From Actinomadura chibensis NBRC 106107 (GTDB taxonomy: Bacteria; Actinomycetota; Actinomycetes; Streptosporangiales; Streptosporangiaceae): a stretch of 64,000 nucleotides of DNA. This document shows, piece after piece, positions 54,186 to 63,369 of the stretch. Position numbers and translations under genes: made by a program. The stretch lies in NCBI RefSeq assembly GCF_001552135.1, contig NZ_BCQP01000037.1:1-64000 (forward strand), read 5' to 3'. Position 1 is the stretch's first letter; the number at the start of each line of letters is the position of its first letter. The notes beneath the pieces were generated by a model. The model did no database searches, was not told the origin of the DNA, and saw only the letters and a program-made list of their open reading frames with translations.

Positions 54186-55226
54186 TCAGGTCTGGGACGG
54201 CCCCTGCGGTTCGCCGCCGCCGTCGCCGCCGTTTCCGCCGCCGCCTCCGGTGATGCCGCGCGGCGCGCCGGAGTCGTGGTGCGGCTTCGGCTCGTCCAGC
54301 CCGATGACCGGCGGGACGTCCTCGGCCGACTCCAGCGTCGAGGGCGCCTCGGCGGCGCGGGCCAGCTCCTGCTCGGCCTTGGCGAGCCGCTCCCCGAGGT
54401 CCGGGGCGCCCTCGCCGCCGCCGGAGCCGCTCGCGGGCGAACCGCCCGCGACCTTGTCGAAGAACCGCAGGATCTCGACCGGCAGCGGCATGACCAGCGT
54501 GCTGTTCTTCTCCGCTGACACCTCGACGACCGTCTGGAGCAGGCGGAGCTGCAGGGCCGCCGGGTCCTGCGACATGATCTCCGCCGCCGCGGCGAGCCGC
54601 TTGGACGCCTGGAACTCGCCGTCCGCGGTGATGATCCGCGCGCGGCGCTCCCGCTCCGCCTCCGCCTGCCGGGCCATGGACCGCTTCATGCCCTCCGGCA
54701 GCGACACGTCCTTGATCTCGACGCGCTCGATCAGGATGCCCCACGGCCCCTCGGTGATCTCGTCGATGATCGTCCGGAGCCGGGCGTTGATCTTCTCGCG
54801 CTCGCCGAGCAGCTCCTGCATGTCGGCCTGGCCGATGACCGACCGCAGCGACGTCTGCGCCACCTGGGACACCGCGTACCCGTAGTTCTGGACGTTCACG
54901 ATCGCCTTCACCGGGTCGATCACCCGGAAGTACACGACGGCGTCGACGCGGACGCTCACGTTGTCCTGGGTGATGCCGTCCTGGCCCGGGACGCCCATCG
55001 TGACCGTCTGCCGGCTGACCTTCTGCATCCGCTCGACGATCGGGACGATCGCCGTGATGCCGGGCATGCGGACCGCGCCCCGGCGCAGCTCGCCGCCCCG
55101 CTGCACCTGGCCGAACCGGAACACGATGCCGTGCTCGAACTGCTGCACGACGCGGATCGACGACGTCAGGACGATCAGCGCTCCGACGACGACGACCAGC
55201 AATATGACTAGAGCCACCGCTTCCAT
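54186..55226 (-). CDS. SPFH/band 7 (stomatin-like) protein, 346 aa
   Basis: One N-terminal membrane helix (VALVILLVVVVGALIVLTSS) followed by a complete slipin-type SPFH domain (VPIVERMQKVSRQTVTM, VDAVVYFRVIDPVKAIVNVQNY, LLGEREKINARLRTIID, GILIERVEIKDVSLPE). A Gly/Ser-rich and acidic C-terminal tail of about 80 residues ends in glycine runs. Organises membrane microdomains. No NfeD partner gene is next to it. ATG 55226. Confidence 0.9.
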   Translation of the reverse strand: MEAVALVILLVVVVGALIVLTSSIRVVQQFEHGIVFRFGQVQRGGELRRGAVRMPGITAIVPIVERMQKVSRQTVTMGVPGQDGITQDNVSVRVDAVVYFRVIDPVKAIVNVQNYGYAVSQVAQTSLRSVIGQADMQELLGEREKINARLRTIIDEITEGPWGILIERVEIKDVSLPEGMKRSMARQAEAERERRARIITADGEFQASKRLAAAAEIMSQDPAALQLRLLQTVVEVSAEKNSTLVMPLPVEILRFFDKVAGGSPASGSGGGEGAPDLGERLAKAEQELARAAEAPSTLESAEDVPPVIGLDEPKPHHDSGAPRGITGGGGGNGGDGGGEPQGPSQT

Positions 55227-55446
55227 CACGGGCACCTTTCTCGCGTGGACGGCGGGCCGGGGAGCGTCCCCCGCCCCGACTCTGCCTGGACCCGTGGAAT
55301 CCAGTCGGAACCTCCCGCAGGGCGGTTCACGTTTTCCAGCTAACCGCGCGGGCAAGCCGAAGTACAACGTCCAAGCGAACGATCTTGAACGAACCGTGTC
55401 AGGGATCACTTGCAGAGGGGCGGGCGCGGTCTGAAGTGTCCGTCGG

Positions 55447-56463
55447 GTGGACGATATGGTCGATCGGGTGAGCGCGAGAGACACCGACTGGGACGGCGTA
55501 CGCCTCCATGTGGTCACGGGGAAGGGCGGGACGGGCAAGACCACCGTCGCGGCCGCGCTGGCGCTCGCCCTGGCCGCCGGAGGACGCAAGGTCCTGCTCG
55601 TCGAGGTCGAGGGGCGGCAGGGCATCGCGCAGCTCTTCGACTGCCCGCCGCTGCCCTACGGCGAGCGCCGCGTCGCGGTCGCCCCGGACGGCGGCGACGT
55701 CTACGCGCTCGCGGTCGACACCGAAGAGGCGCTCATCGAGTACCTCGAGATGTTCTACAACCTGAAGCGCGCCGGGAAGGCGATGACCAAGCTCGGCATC
55801 GTCGACTTCGTCACCACCATCGCGCCCGGCCTGCGCGACGTCATCCTCACCGGCAAGACCAGCGAGTCCGTGCGCCGCAAGAGGCGGGACGGCTCGTTCA
55901 TCTACGACGCCGTCGTCATGGACGCCCCGCCCACCGGCCGGATCACGAAGTTCCTCAACGTGAACGACGAGGTGTCCGGGCTGGCGAAGATGGGGCCCGT
56001 CCGCAACCACGCCGACACCGTCATGAAGGTGCTGCGCAGCCCCGAGACGGCGGTCCACTTCGTCACGCTGCTGGAGGAGATGCCCGTCCAGGAGACCATG
56101 GACGGGATCCGCGACCTCACCGAGGTCGGCCTCCCCATCGGCGGCGTCATCGTGAACATGGAGCACCCGCCCGTCCTCACCGAGGACGACCTCGCCGCCG
56201 CTGCCGCCGGGGCCCTCGACCTGGACGAGATCGTCCGCGGCGTGAAGGCCGCCGGGCTGGAGCACGACGCGGAGTCGATCGCCGCCGTCCTCGCCGCCGA
56301 GGCCGCCGACCACGCCCGCCGCACCGCCCTCCAGCGCCGCGAGAAGGAGCGCCTGGAGTCGATCGACCGCCCCCGCTACACGCTCCCCCTGCTCTCGGAC
56401 GGCATGGACCTCGCGGGCCTCTACGACCTGGCCGCCGCCCTCCGCGCCCAGGGCGCCGCATGA
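55447..56463 (+). CDS. Get3/ArsA-like ATPase, first of a pair, 338 aa
   Basis: P-loop KGGTGKTT (HVVTGKGGTGKTTVAAALAL), VEVEGRQG in place of the usual DxDP switch, and VVMDAPPTG (switch II). Homologue of Rv3679, which with Rv3680 forms a Get3-like complex reported to protect mycobacteria from toxic metabolites. GTG 55447 has no clear Shine-Dalgarno; ATG 55456 is possible. Precedes the second ATPase by 19 bp. Confidence 0.88.
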   Translation: MDDMVDRVSARDTDWDGVRLHVVTGKGGTGKTTVAAALALALAAGGRKVLLVEVEGRQGIAQLFDCPPLPYGERRVAVAPDGGDVYALAVDTEEALIEYLEMFYNLKRAGKAMTKLGIVDFVTTIAPGLRDVILTGKTSESVRRKRRDGSFIYDAVVMDAPPTGRITKFLNVNDEVSGLAKMGPVRNHADTVMKVLRSPETAVHFVTLLEEMPVQETMDGIRDLTEVGLPIGGVIVNMEHPPVLTEDDLAAAAAGALDLDEIVRGVKAAGLEHDAESIAAVLAAEAADHARRTALQRREKERLESIDRPRYTLPLLSDGMDLAGLYDLAAALRAQGAA

Positions 56464-56482
56464 CACCGGCAGAGGTGAACGG

Positions 56483-57646
56483 ATGAGCCCGACCGGCAAG
56501 ACCCCGCCCGCGCTCGACGTGGACGCGCTGCTCGACGACCCCCGCACGAAGATCATCGTGTGCTGCGGGTCCGGCGGCGTCGGCAAGACGACGACGGCCG
56601 CCGCGCTCGGCCTGCGCGCCGCCGAGCGGGGCCGGGACGTGGTCGTCCTCACCGTGGACCCGGCCCGCCGCCTCGCCCAGTCGATGGGCCTGTCCGAGCT
56701 GGACAACAACCCGCGCAAGATCGAGGTCGAGGGCGACGGCGAGCTGCACGCCATGATGCTCGACATGAAGCGGACGTTCGACGAGATCGTCGAGGCGCAC
56801 GCCGACCCCGACCGCGCGAAGCAGATCCTGGCGAACCCCTTCTACCAGTCGCTGTCGTCCAGCCTGTCGGGGACGCAGGAGTACATGGCGATGGAGAAGC
56901 TCGGCCAGCTGCACCGCTCCGGCGCCTGGGACCTGATCGTCGTGGACACCCCGCCGTCCCGGAACGCCCTCGACTTCCTGGACGCCCCCGAGCGCATGGG
57001 CCGCTTCCTCGACGGCCGCTTCATGAAGATCCTCGCGGCCCCGGCCAAGACCGGCGGCCGGTTCGGCGTGAAGGTGATCAGCGCCGGGTTCGGCATGTTC
57101 ACCGGCGTGATCAACAAGGTGCTCGGCGTCCAGCTCCTGCGGGACGTGCAGACGTTCGTCGCCGCGTTCGACACGATGTTCGGCGGGTTCCGGGAGCGGG
57201 CGGAGAAGACGTTCCAGCTCCTGCAGACCCCCGGCACGGCGTTCCTCGTCGTCGCCGCGCCCGAGCCGGACGCGCTGCGCGAGGCGTCCTACTTCGTCGA
57301 ACGGCTCGCGGAGGAGCGCATGCCGCTCGCCGGGCTCGTCGTGAACCGGGTGCACGAGTCGGCGGCGGACGTGCTGTCGGCGGCCCGCAGCCAGGCCGCG
57401 GCCGAGACGCTGGAGGAGCGCGGGGAGCACCGGCTGACCGCCGCGCTGCTCCGCATGCACACCGACCGCATGCAGCTCGCCGCCCGCGAGGAGCGGCTCC
57501 GCGACCACTTCGCGTCCACGCACCCGACGGTGCCCGTGACGGCCGTCCCGGCGCAGGCGGAGGACGTCCACGACCTGGAGGGCCTGCGCTGGGTCGGCGA
57601 GGACCTGGCCGCCGCCCCCGCCACCCCACCCTCCGCCGTCGCCTGA
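56483..57646 (+). CDS. Get3/ArsA-like ATPase, second of a pair, 387 aa
   Basis: P-loop GSGGVGKTT, VLTVDPARRLAQSMGL (switch I, intact aspartate) and LIVVDTPPSRNALDFLDAP (switch II), then FMKILAAPAKTGG and a long helical insert typical of Get3/ArsA substrate domains. No metalloid-binding cysteine trio is apparent, arguing against arsenite pumping. ATG 56483 after GAGGTGA. Rv3680 equivalent. Confidence 0.9.
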   Translation: MSPTGKTPPALDVDALLDDPRTKIIVCCGSGGVGKTTTAAALGLRAAERGRDVVVLTVDPARRLAQSMGLSELDNNPRKIEVEGDGELHAMMLDMKRTFDEIVEAHADPDRAKQILANPFYQSLSSSLSGTQEYMAMEKLGQLHRSGAWDLIVVDTPPSRNALDFLDAPERMGRFLDGRFMKILAAPAKTGGRFGVKVISAGFGMFTGVINKVLGVQLLRDVQTFVAAFDTMFGGFRERAEKTFQLLQTPGTAFLVVAAPEPDALREASYFVERLAEERMPLAGLVVNRVHESAADVLSAARSQAAAETLEERGEHRLTAALLRMHTDRMQLAAREERLRDHFASTHPTVPVTAVPAQAEDVHDLEGLRWVGEDLAAAPATPPSAVA

Positions 57647-57728
57647 CCCCACGTGTCGCCTGGCCCACGCATCGCCTGACCCACGCATCGCCTGACCTCC
57701 GCGTCGGCCGACCCGCAGCCTGACGCGG
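57645..57728. repeat. ~16-bp tandem repeats after the ATPase pair
   Basis: GCCTGACCCACGCATC-like units, five copies with small changes. A second motif, CACTGGAACAAGGGC, is duplicated near 57774 and 57797. No gene in 57647-58040. Confidence 0.7.
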
Positions 57729-57982
57729 AAGCTGGACGCGTGCCTGGATAAGGCGTCGCCGAGCCCATTTCACTCACTGGAACAAGGGCGCGGCCACTGG
57801 AACAAGGGCTCGGCGCGGTCGCGACGGACTGGCGCGGGTTCGATCACCGAAATGCACAAACCCGACAAGTCGGCCAGCCAAAGCGAGGGTTCTTCACCGA
57901 CCCCCGTCCGGCCGCCGGAAATCGTCGGCGGGACGGTGACCCGCGCCACCCCGGTAATGAGTCACCGGGCGGACGCGGCTGT

Positions 57983-58009
57983 GGGCCCGCACCAAAACGG
58001 TGCGGGCCC
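57983..58009. terminator. Hairpin terminator between the ATPase and WhiB genes
   Basis: GGGCCCGCACC-AAAAC-GGTGCGGGCCC, perfect 11-bp stem, 31 bp after the WhiB stop. Confidence 0.85.
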
Positions 58010-58040
58010 GATGCCACGCTTTATTGGACGAGCCGCGGCC

Positions 58041-58352
58041 TCAACTGGCGACGAGTTCTTGCTCCTCGACCTCGACCGACCGCTCGTACTCCTCCTTGGC
58101 GGTCTCCAGCAGATCGCGCCACGATCGCACGTCCGGCCGCCGACGCAACAGCGCGCGCCGCTCCCGCTCGGTCATCCCGCCCCAGACACCGAATTCGATC
58201 CGGTTGTCGAGGGCGTCGGCGAGGCACTCCGTGCGCACCGGACAACCGCGGCAGATCATCTTGGCCCGGTTCTGCGCCGCACCCTGCACGAACAGGGCGT
58301 CCGGATCCGCGTTACGGCAGGCGGCGCGGGCGGTCCAATCCGTGATCCACAT
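58041..58352 (-). CDS. wblA: WhiB-family iron-sulfur regulator (WblA/WhiB4 type), 103 aa
   Basis: Four cluster cysteines C12, C34, C37 and C43 (C-x21-C-x2-C-x5-C), the FGVWGG turn and a basic ERERRALLRRR region for DNA contact. WhiB4 senses oxidative stress in mycobacteria; WblA controls sporulation and antibiotic production in Streptomyces. Position between the Get3-like pair and the bifunctional PBP is that of Rv3681c and SCO3579. ATG 58352 follows GGGGAG. Divergent from the PBP gene. Confidence 0.93.
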   Translation of the reverse strand: MWITDWTARAACRNADPDALFVQGAAQNRAKMICRGCPVRTECLADALDNRIEFGVWGGMTERERRALLRRRPDVRSWRDLLETAKEEYERSVEVEEQELVAS

Positions 58353-58588
58353 CTTGGCCCCACTCCCCTAGGGTCTGTGTCGATTTGCGCTCCTTGGCCG
58401 GACGGGCGCGGACGTCAGGCCGCCAAACGAAAGCCGTGGGGAAGAACTTACGGAAGCGAGGGACGATTCAACAGCCCCCGATGGGCCCATTCTCGATATA
58501 GCCCACCAGGGCCATACCGCCGGAACGGACTAGTTACCTGTAGTTGACGCGCCAGACACGGCGCGGGTTGTCATCATGAGGGCATAAC

Positions 58589-58600
58589 GGACGTACGTCC
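58589..58600. promoter_or_regulatory. 12-bp perfect palindrome between wblA and the PBP gene
   Basis: GGACGTACGTCC. Its inner decamer GACGTACGTC also occurs in the Crp-like site upstream of crp. 80 bp before the PBP start. The remainder of the 58353-58679 gap shows no other clear element. Confidence 0.4.
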
Positions 58601-58679
58601 CGGCCAACCTGAAGGCGGTACGTTCGACCTCGGGAGACCTGTCCCGAATGCACAGCTCGTCCCGCGTACTCTAGACCCC

Positions 58680-61004
58680 GTGCGGGTTGCGAACACTGAT
58701 CGGGTCAAGGCTGCGTCCACGCTGTTGAGGTTGCTCGGGGCGGGGGTCGTCGCGGGTGTCTTGGTCGCTTTCATCGCGCTGCCCAGCGTCGGCAGCGCCG
58801 GCCTGACGGCCCGCGACGCCGCGAACAACTTCGAGGACATGGACAGCCGCCTCAAGACGACGCCGCCGTCCGAGAAGACGGTGATGTACGACGCGGGCGG
58901 CAAGCAGATCGCCACGTTCTTCGACAAGTACCGCGAGTCCGTCCGGCTCGACCAGGTCGCGCCCATCATGCGCACCGCGATGATCGACATCGAGGACTCG
59001 CGCTTCTACGAGCACGGCGCCCTCGACCTGAAGGGCACGATCCGCGCGCTGGCGTCCAACGTCGAGTCCGAGCAGACGCAGGGCGGGTCCACGCTCACGC
59101 AGCAGTACGTCAAGAACCTGCTCGTCGACGCGGCCCGGACGCCGGAGGAGTACCGCGACGCGACCGCGACCACGGTCGGCCGCAAGCTCCGCGAACTGCG
59201 CTACGCGCTCGACCTGGAGCAGCGCTACACCAAGGACCAGATCCTTGAGGGCTACCTGAACATCGCCTACTTCGGCGCGGGCGCGTACGGCGTGCAGGCG
59301 GCCGCCAAGCGGTACTTCAGCGTCCCCGCGTCCCAGCTCACCCTGGGGCAGGCGGCCCTGCTCGCGGGCATCACGCAGAACCCGACGGCCTACGACCCCA
59401 TCCGCAACCCGAAGGACGCGCGCAAGCGGCGCGACACCGTCCTGTTCCGGATGGCGCAGCTCGGCCACATCAGCAAGCCGCAGGCCGACGCGGAGGCCGC
59501 GAAGCCGATCCAGCTCAACCGCACCGACCCGGTCGGCGGCTGCGAGTCCAGCAAGGTGCCGTACTTCTGCGAGTACGTGAAGTACGACATGCTCAACATC
59601 CTGTCGGACGGCAAGTACTGGGAGCTCAAGCCGAAGCAGCAGCAGAGGATCGTCAACGACCTCAACCGCGGCGGCTACACGATCCGCACCACGCTCGACA
59701 TGAGGCAGCAGCAGGCCGTCGACCGGACGCTGCGCGGCACCGTCCCGCCGAACGGCAACCGCGTCGCCGCCGAGGCGATGGTCGAGCCGGGCACCGGCAG
59801 GGTGAAGGCGATCGGGCTCAGCAAGCGGTTCGGCCCCGGCAAGGGCCGGACGACCATCAACCTCGCGGCCGACTCCGCGCACGGCGGCGGCAACGGCGTG
59901 TCGGCGGGCTCGACGTTCAAGGTCTTCACGCTCGCCGCCGCGCTCAACCAGGGCATCCCGGTCAGCACGACGATCAACTCGCCGCAGACGACGACGGTCG
60001 GCGGCTTCCAGGCATGCCGCTACACCGGGATGTACCAGGGCAAGTCCGTCAAGGGCGCGATGATCGGCGGCGGGACGTGGACGCTGTCCAACGCCGGCGA
60101 CAGCGAGCAGGGCAACTTCAACCTCAAGACCGGCACCTGGCACTCGGTCAACACGTTCTACGCGCACCTGGAGAAGCGCGTCGGCGTCTGCAACGCGGTG
60201 AAGATGGCCGAGAAGTTCGGGATGAAGCAGGGCAACGGCAACCCGCTGCTGCCGATCGCGTCCCAGGTCCTCGGCGTCAACGACATCGACATGGTGCACC
60301 TCGCCGCCGCCTACGCCGGGTTCGCGGCGCGCGGCAAGTACTGCGCGCCCGTCTCGGTGACGGAGGTCGTCGACCCGACGGGCAAGCACCTCAAGCTGCC
60401 CAAGCAGGACTGCCACCAGGCCGTCGACACCGCCGTCGCCGACAAGGTGAACTCGATCCTGCAGGGCGTCCTCACCAAGGGGACGGCCGCCGGGCGCGGC
60501 ATCGGACGCCCCGCCGCGGGCAAGACCGGCACCTGCGAGGAGTTCACCTGCGCCGTGTTCGCCGGGTTCACCCCGAACCTCGCCGCCGCCACCGCCTACT
60601 GGGACTACCGCGGCCCCTGGCAGTACAAGGTGTACGGCGTCTACGGCGCGGACATCCCCGGCGGCATCTGGCAGCAGAGCATGCGCGGCGCGCTCGCCGG
60701 GCTGCCCGCGCCCGGCTTCCAGACGCCGTCCCGCGACTTCGGCGACACGACCGACGTCCCGCAGGTGAAGGGGCTGACCATCGCGGCGGCCACGGCCAAG
60801 CTCCAGGGCGCCGACCTGCGGGTCAAGGTGGCGTCCGGGTCCGTCCCGTCCGACCAGCCGAAGGGGACGGTCGTGTCGACGTCCCCGGCCGCGGGCACCG
60901 AGGTCCCGCCCGGGACCACGGTCATCCTGTACGTGAGCAACGGGAAGAAGAAGGGCGGCGACGGCCCCGGCGGCGACGGCTGGCCCCCGTGGGGCGGCAA
61001 CTGA
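58680..61004 (+). CDS. ponA2: Bifunctional class A penicillin-binding protein (PonA2-like)
   Basis: N-terminal membrane helix (about residues 16-40). GT51 glycosyltransferase with E105 in IEDSRFYEHGALD; transpeptidase with S411-x-x-K414 (GSTFK), S489-V-N491 and K615-TG; and one C-terminal PASTA domain (VPQVKGLTIAAATAKLQ... about residues 690-755), then a Gly/Pro/Lys tail. Polymerises and cross-links peptidoglycan outside the membrane. GTG 58680 has no Shine-Dalgarno and follows CTCTAGACCCC, so the message may be leaderless. Rv3682 and SCO3580 equivalent. Confidence 0.95.
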   Translation: MRVANTDRVKAASTLLRLLGAGVVAGVLVAFIALPSVGSAGLTARDAANNFEDMDSRLKTTPPSEKTVMYDAGGKQIATFFDKYRESVRLDQVAPIMRTAMIDIEDSRFYEHGALDLKGTIRALASNVESEQTQGGSTLTQQYVKNLLVDAARTPEEYRDATATTVGRKLRELRYALDLEQRYTKDQILEGYLNIAYFGAGAYGVQAAAKRYFSVPASQLTLGQAALLAGITQNPTAYDPIRNPKDARKRRDTVLFRMAQLGHISKPQADAEAAKPIQLNRTDPVGGCESSKVPYFCEYVKYDMLNILSDGKYWELKPKQQQRIVNDLNRGGYTIRTTLDMRQQQAVDRTLRGTVPPNGNRVAAEAMVEPGTGRVKAIGLSKRFGPGKGRTTINLAADSAHGGGNGVSAGSTFKVFTLAAALNQGIPVSTTINSPQTTTVGGFQACRYTGMYQGKSVKGAMIGGGTWTLSNAGDSEQGNFNLKTGTWHSVNTFYAHLEKRVGVCNAVKMAEKFGMKQGNGNPLLPIASQVLGVNDIDMVHLAAAYAGFAARGKYCAPVSVTEVVDPTGKHLKLPKQDCHQAVDTAVADKVNSILQGVLTKGTAAGRGIGRPAAGKTGTCEEFTCAVFAGFTPNLAAATAYWDYRGPWQYKVYGVYGADIPGGIWQQSMRGALAGLPAPGFQTPSRDFGDTTDVPQVKGLTIAAATAKLQGADLRVKVASGSVPSDQPKGTVVSTSPAAGTEVPPGTTVILYVSNGKKKGGDGPGGDGWPPWGGN

Positions 61005-61011
61005 CGACAGC

Positions 61012-61045
61012 GGGAGGGCCCGGCGCACGCGCGCCGGGCCCTCCC
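61012..61045. terminator. Bidirectional terminator between ponA2 and the YqeY gene
   Basis: Perfect 15-bp stem GGGAGGGCCCGGCGC with its complement, loop ACGC, between convergent stops at 61004 and 61050. Confidence 0.9.
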
Positions 61046-61049
61046 TCGT

Positions 61050-61502
61050 TCACGCGGTGAGCTGCCGCTTCACCTCCGCGGCGACGCGGCCGCCCTCGGC
61101 GCGCCCGGCGACCTTCGGGTTCACGGCCTTCATGACCTGGCCCATCGCCCGCGGTCCGGCCGCGCCCGTCGCGGCGATCGCGTCCGCCACCAGCGCGGTC
61201 AGCTCCTCGTCGGTGAGCTGCGCGGGCAGGTAGTCCTCCAGGACACCGCCCTCGTCCCGCTCCGCCCTGGCCTGCGCGTCGCGTCCCGCGTCGGCGAACG
61301 CGGCCGCGGCCTCGCGGCGCTTCTTCGCCTCCCGGGTCAGCACCCGGACCACGTCCTCGTCGGACAGCTCGCGCGCCCGCTTGCCGGCGACCTCCTCGTT
61401 CTTCACCGCGGTCAGCGCGCTGCGCAGGGTGCGGACGCGCACCTCGTCCCGCGCCTTCATCGCCGCCGAGAGGTCGGTCTCCAGCTTCTCCTTCAAGGTC
61501 AT
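61050..61502 (-). CDS. GatB/YqeY domain protein, 150 aa
   Basis: MTLKEKLETDLSAAMKARDE and PRAMGQVMKAVNPKVAGRAEGGRVAAEVKRQL are the two ends of the YqeY domain, related to the tRNA-binding tail of GatB. Role unclear, possibly tRNA-linked. ATG 61502 is the family's usual start; an ATG at 61511 would add three residues. No ribosome-binding site is seen for either, so it may be leaderless. Confidence 0.9.
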   Translation of the reverse strand: MTLKEKLETDLSAAMKARDEVRVRTLRSALTAVKNEEVAGKRARELSDEDVVRVLTREAKKRREAAAAFADAGRDAQARAERDEGGVLEDYLPAQLTDEELTALVADAIAATGAAGPRAMGQVMKAVNPKVAGRAEGGRVAAEVKRQLTA

Positions 61503-61605
61503 GCACCACATGATGCCCGTACGGGGCGGCGTCCCCCCACATCCGGCCGCACCGGAAGCCTCATCGGGATTACCGAGAGGTGCACATCTCTGGAAGCATG
61601 GAGGT

Positions 61606-62502
61606 GTGCGAAAGTTTCACGCCGTCCCCCTCGCCCTGCTGGGCGCGGGCGCCGCGACCTTCGGGTACGCCTCGGTGATCGAGCGGAACTGGTTCCGCCT
61701 CCGCCGGGTGGACGTTCCGGTGCTGCCGCCCGGCCGCCCGCCGGTGAAGATCCTGCACATCTCCGACGCGCACCTCACGCCCGGACGGTCCCGCCTCATC
61801 CACTGGGTCCGCTCCCTGAACGCGCTTGAGCCCGACCTCGTCGTCAACACCGGCGACACCCTCTCGCACCGCGACGCCATCGGCCCCTTCCTGGACGCCC
61901 TCGGGCCCCTCCTCGACCGTCCCGGCGTCTTCGTCTACGGCTCGAACGACCTCTACTCGCCGCGCTTCAAGAACCCCCTCCGCTACATCTGGCGGACGAG
62001 CAAGTCCGACTACTCGCGCAGGCGCCGCGAACCCGACCTCCCCTACCGCGAGCTCGGGTCGTCCCTCCAGGCCGCGGGCTGGCTCGACCTGAACAACCGC
62101 ATCGGCCGCCTCAAGGTCGGCGAGCTGGACGTCGAGTTCGGCGGCATCGACGACTCCCACATCGACCGCGACCGCTACGACAAGATCGCCGGCCCGGTCG
62201 ACCCGCAGGCGGACGTCCACCTCGGCGTCATGCACGCCCCCGAGCCCCGCAACCTCGACCGCTTCACCGCCGACGGCTACGACCTCCTCCTCGCCGGGCA
62301 CACCCACGGCGGACAGGTCTGCGTCCCCTTCTACGGCGCCCTCGCCACCAACTGCGGCATCGACCGCCCCCGCGTGAAGGGCCTGCACCGGCACCGCGGC
62401 TCCTGGCTGCACGTCTCCGCCGGCCTCGGGACGTCCCCGACCGCGCCCTTCCGCTTCTGCTGCCCGCCCGAGGCGTCGCTGCTCACCCTCGTCCCCCGCT
62501 GA
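61606..62502 (+). CDS. Calcineurin-like metallophosphoesterase, membrane-anchored, 298 aa
   Basis: Metal ligands in order: ISDAHL, VNTGDTLS, YGSNDLYS (GNHD variant), VMHAPEP and AGHTHGGQ. The N-terminal hydrophobic stretch (PLALLGAGAATFGYASV) suggests membrane attachment, as in Rv3683-type and YkuE/LpxH-like phosphatases acting on lipids. GTG 61606 is preferred; the open frame above runs over the divergent YqeY start. Next gene overlaps by 1 bp. Confidence 0.9.
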   Translation: MRKFHAVPLALLGAGAATFGYASVIERNWFRLRRVDVPVLPPGRPPVKILHISDAHLTPGRSRLIHWVRSLNALEPDLVVNTGDTLSHRDAIGPFLDALGPLLDRPGVFVYGSNDLYSPRFKNPLRYIWRTSKSDYSRRRREPDLPYRELGSSLQAAGWLDLNNRIGRLKVGELDVEFGGIDDSHIDRDRYDKIAGPVDPQADVHLGVMHAPEPRNLDRFTADGYDLLLAGHTHGGQVCVPFYGALATNCGIDRPRVKGLHRHRGSWLHVSAGLGTSPTAPFRFCCPPEASLLTLVPR

Positions 62503-63110
62503 TGCCCTTCCACTGGAAGACCGGCCGCCGCTCCGCCACGGGCTACGACCGCGTCGTCCAGAACCCCGTCCTGGCCCGCCTCGGCGCACGCCTCCTCTGG
62601 AACTACGACATCCGCCACCTCCACCGGGCGATCGCCGCCCAGGACCCTTCGGCCCTCACCCTCGACATCCCCTGCGGCGGCGGCGTGGCCGTCCGCGACA
62701 ACCCGCGCCACGTCGCCGCCGACCTCTCCCGCACGATGCTCGACCGCGCCCGCCGCAGGACGTCCACCCTCGTCCAGGCCGACATCTACGCCCTCCCCTT
62801 CCCGTCCGGCACCTTCGACGCCTGCGTCACCTACAACGGCCTGCACTGCCTCCCCGACCCCGCCGCCGCTGTGCTTGAGCTGACCCGCGTCCTCCGCCCC
62901 GGCGGCACCCTCGGCGGCACCACCCTCATCCTCGGCACGAGCCGCCGCACAGACGCCCTCTACGCCCTCCTGCGCCGCCGGGGCTACTTCGGCCCGTCCG
63001 GCACCCTCGCCGACCTCCGCACCTGGCTGACGTCCGCCAGCCTGACCGACGTCCACCTGACCCCCAACGGCGCCGTGGCCGGCTTCACCGCCCACCGCCC
63101 AGCTAATTAG
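62502..63110 (+). CDS. Class I SAM-dependent methyltransferase, 202 aa
   Basis: LTLDIPCGGGVAV (motif I), ADLSRTMLDRA, PFPSGTFDACVTYNGLHCLPD (motif IV) and ELTRVLRPGGTLGG are the typical UbiE/Methyltransf_11 series. Substrate unknown. ATG 62502 shares one base with the phosphatase stop (TGATG), so the two are translationally coupled. The phosphatase-methyltransferase pair suggests a joint role in lipid modification (inference). Confidence 0.9.
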   Translation: MPFHWKTGRRSATGYDRVVQNPVLARLGARLLWNYDIRHLHRAIAAQDPSALTLDIPCGGGVAVRDNPRHVAADLSRTMLDRARRRTSTLVQADIYALPFPSGTFDACVTYNGLHCLPDPAAAVLELTRVLRPGGTLGGTTLILGTSRRTDALYALLRRRGYFGPSGTLADLRTWLTSASLTDVHLTPNGAVAGFTAHRPAN

Positions 63111-63185
63111 GGACGCACCACCCCCGGCCATCCGCTAAGGTGTACTAGGCGCCGGGAGAACGTACGACTCCCGGGCAGCCACCAC

Positions 63186-63259
63186 CGGGGTGTAGCGCAG
63201 CTTGGCAGCGCGCTTCGTTCGGGACGAAGAGGTCGTGGGTTCAAATCCCGCCACCCCGA
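63186..63259 (+). tRNA. tRNA-Pro (anticodon CGG)
   Basis: Full cloverleaf of 74 nt: acceptor CGGGGTG/CACCCCG, D-stem GCGC/GCGC, anticodon stem CTTCG/CGAAG with loop TTCGGGA (anticodon CGG), T-stem GTGGG/CCCGC with TTCAAAT, discriminator A. CCA is not encoded. Confidence 0.97.
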
Positions 63260-63267
63260 CCCAGGTC

Positions 63268-63301
63268 AAAGCCCCCTTCCGATCTTGGAAGGGGGCTTTT
63301 T
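63268..63301 (+). terminator. Intrinsic terminator of the tRNA gene
   Basis: AAAGCCCCCTTCC-GATCTT-GGAAGGGGGCTTT, 13-bp stem continuing into TTTTT. Confidence 0.92.
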
Positions 63302-63369
63302 GATCTCCATACAGCAGCGAAATACAGCAACCCCGGCCCACCGAACCGCAGACTGCGGAGTCGTACGAC

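Noticed and set aside
55447..57646. Arsenite efflux system (ArsA-like pair)
   Set aside because: No metalloid-binding cysteines, arsB or arsR nearby; synteny points to the Rv3679-Rv3680 pair instead.
58671..61028. Minus-strand open frame of 785 codons
   Set aside because: Antisense shadow of ponA2 caused by high GC content.
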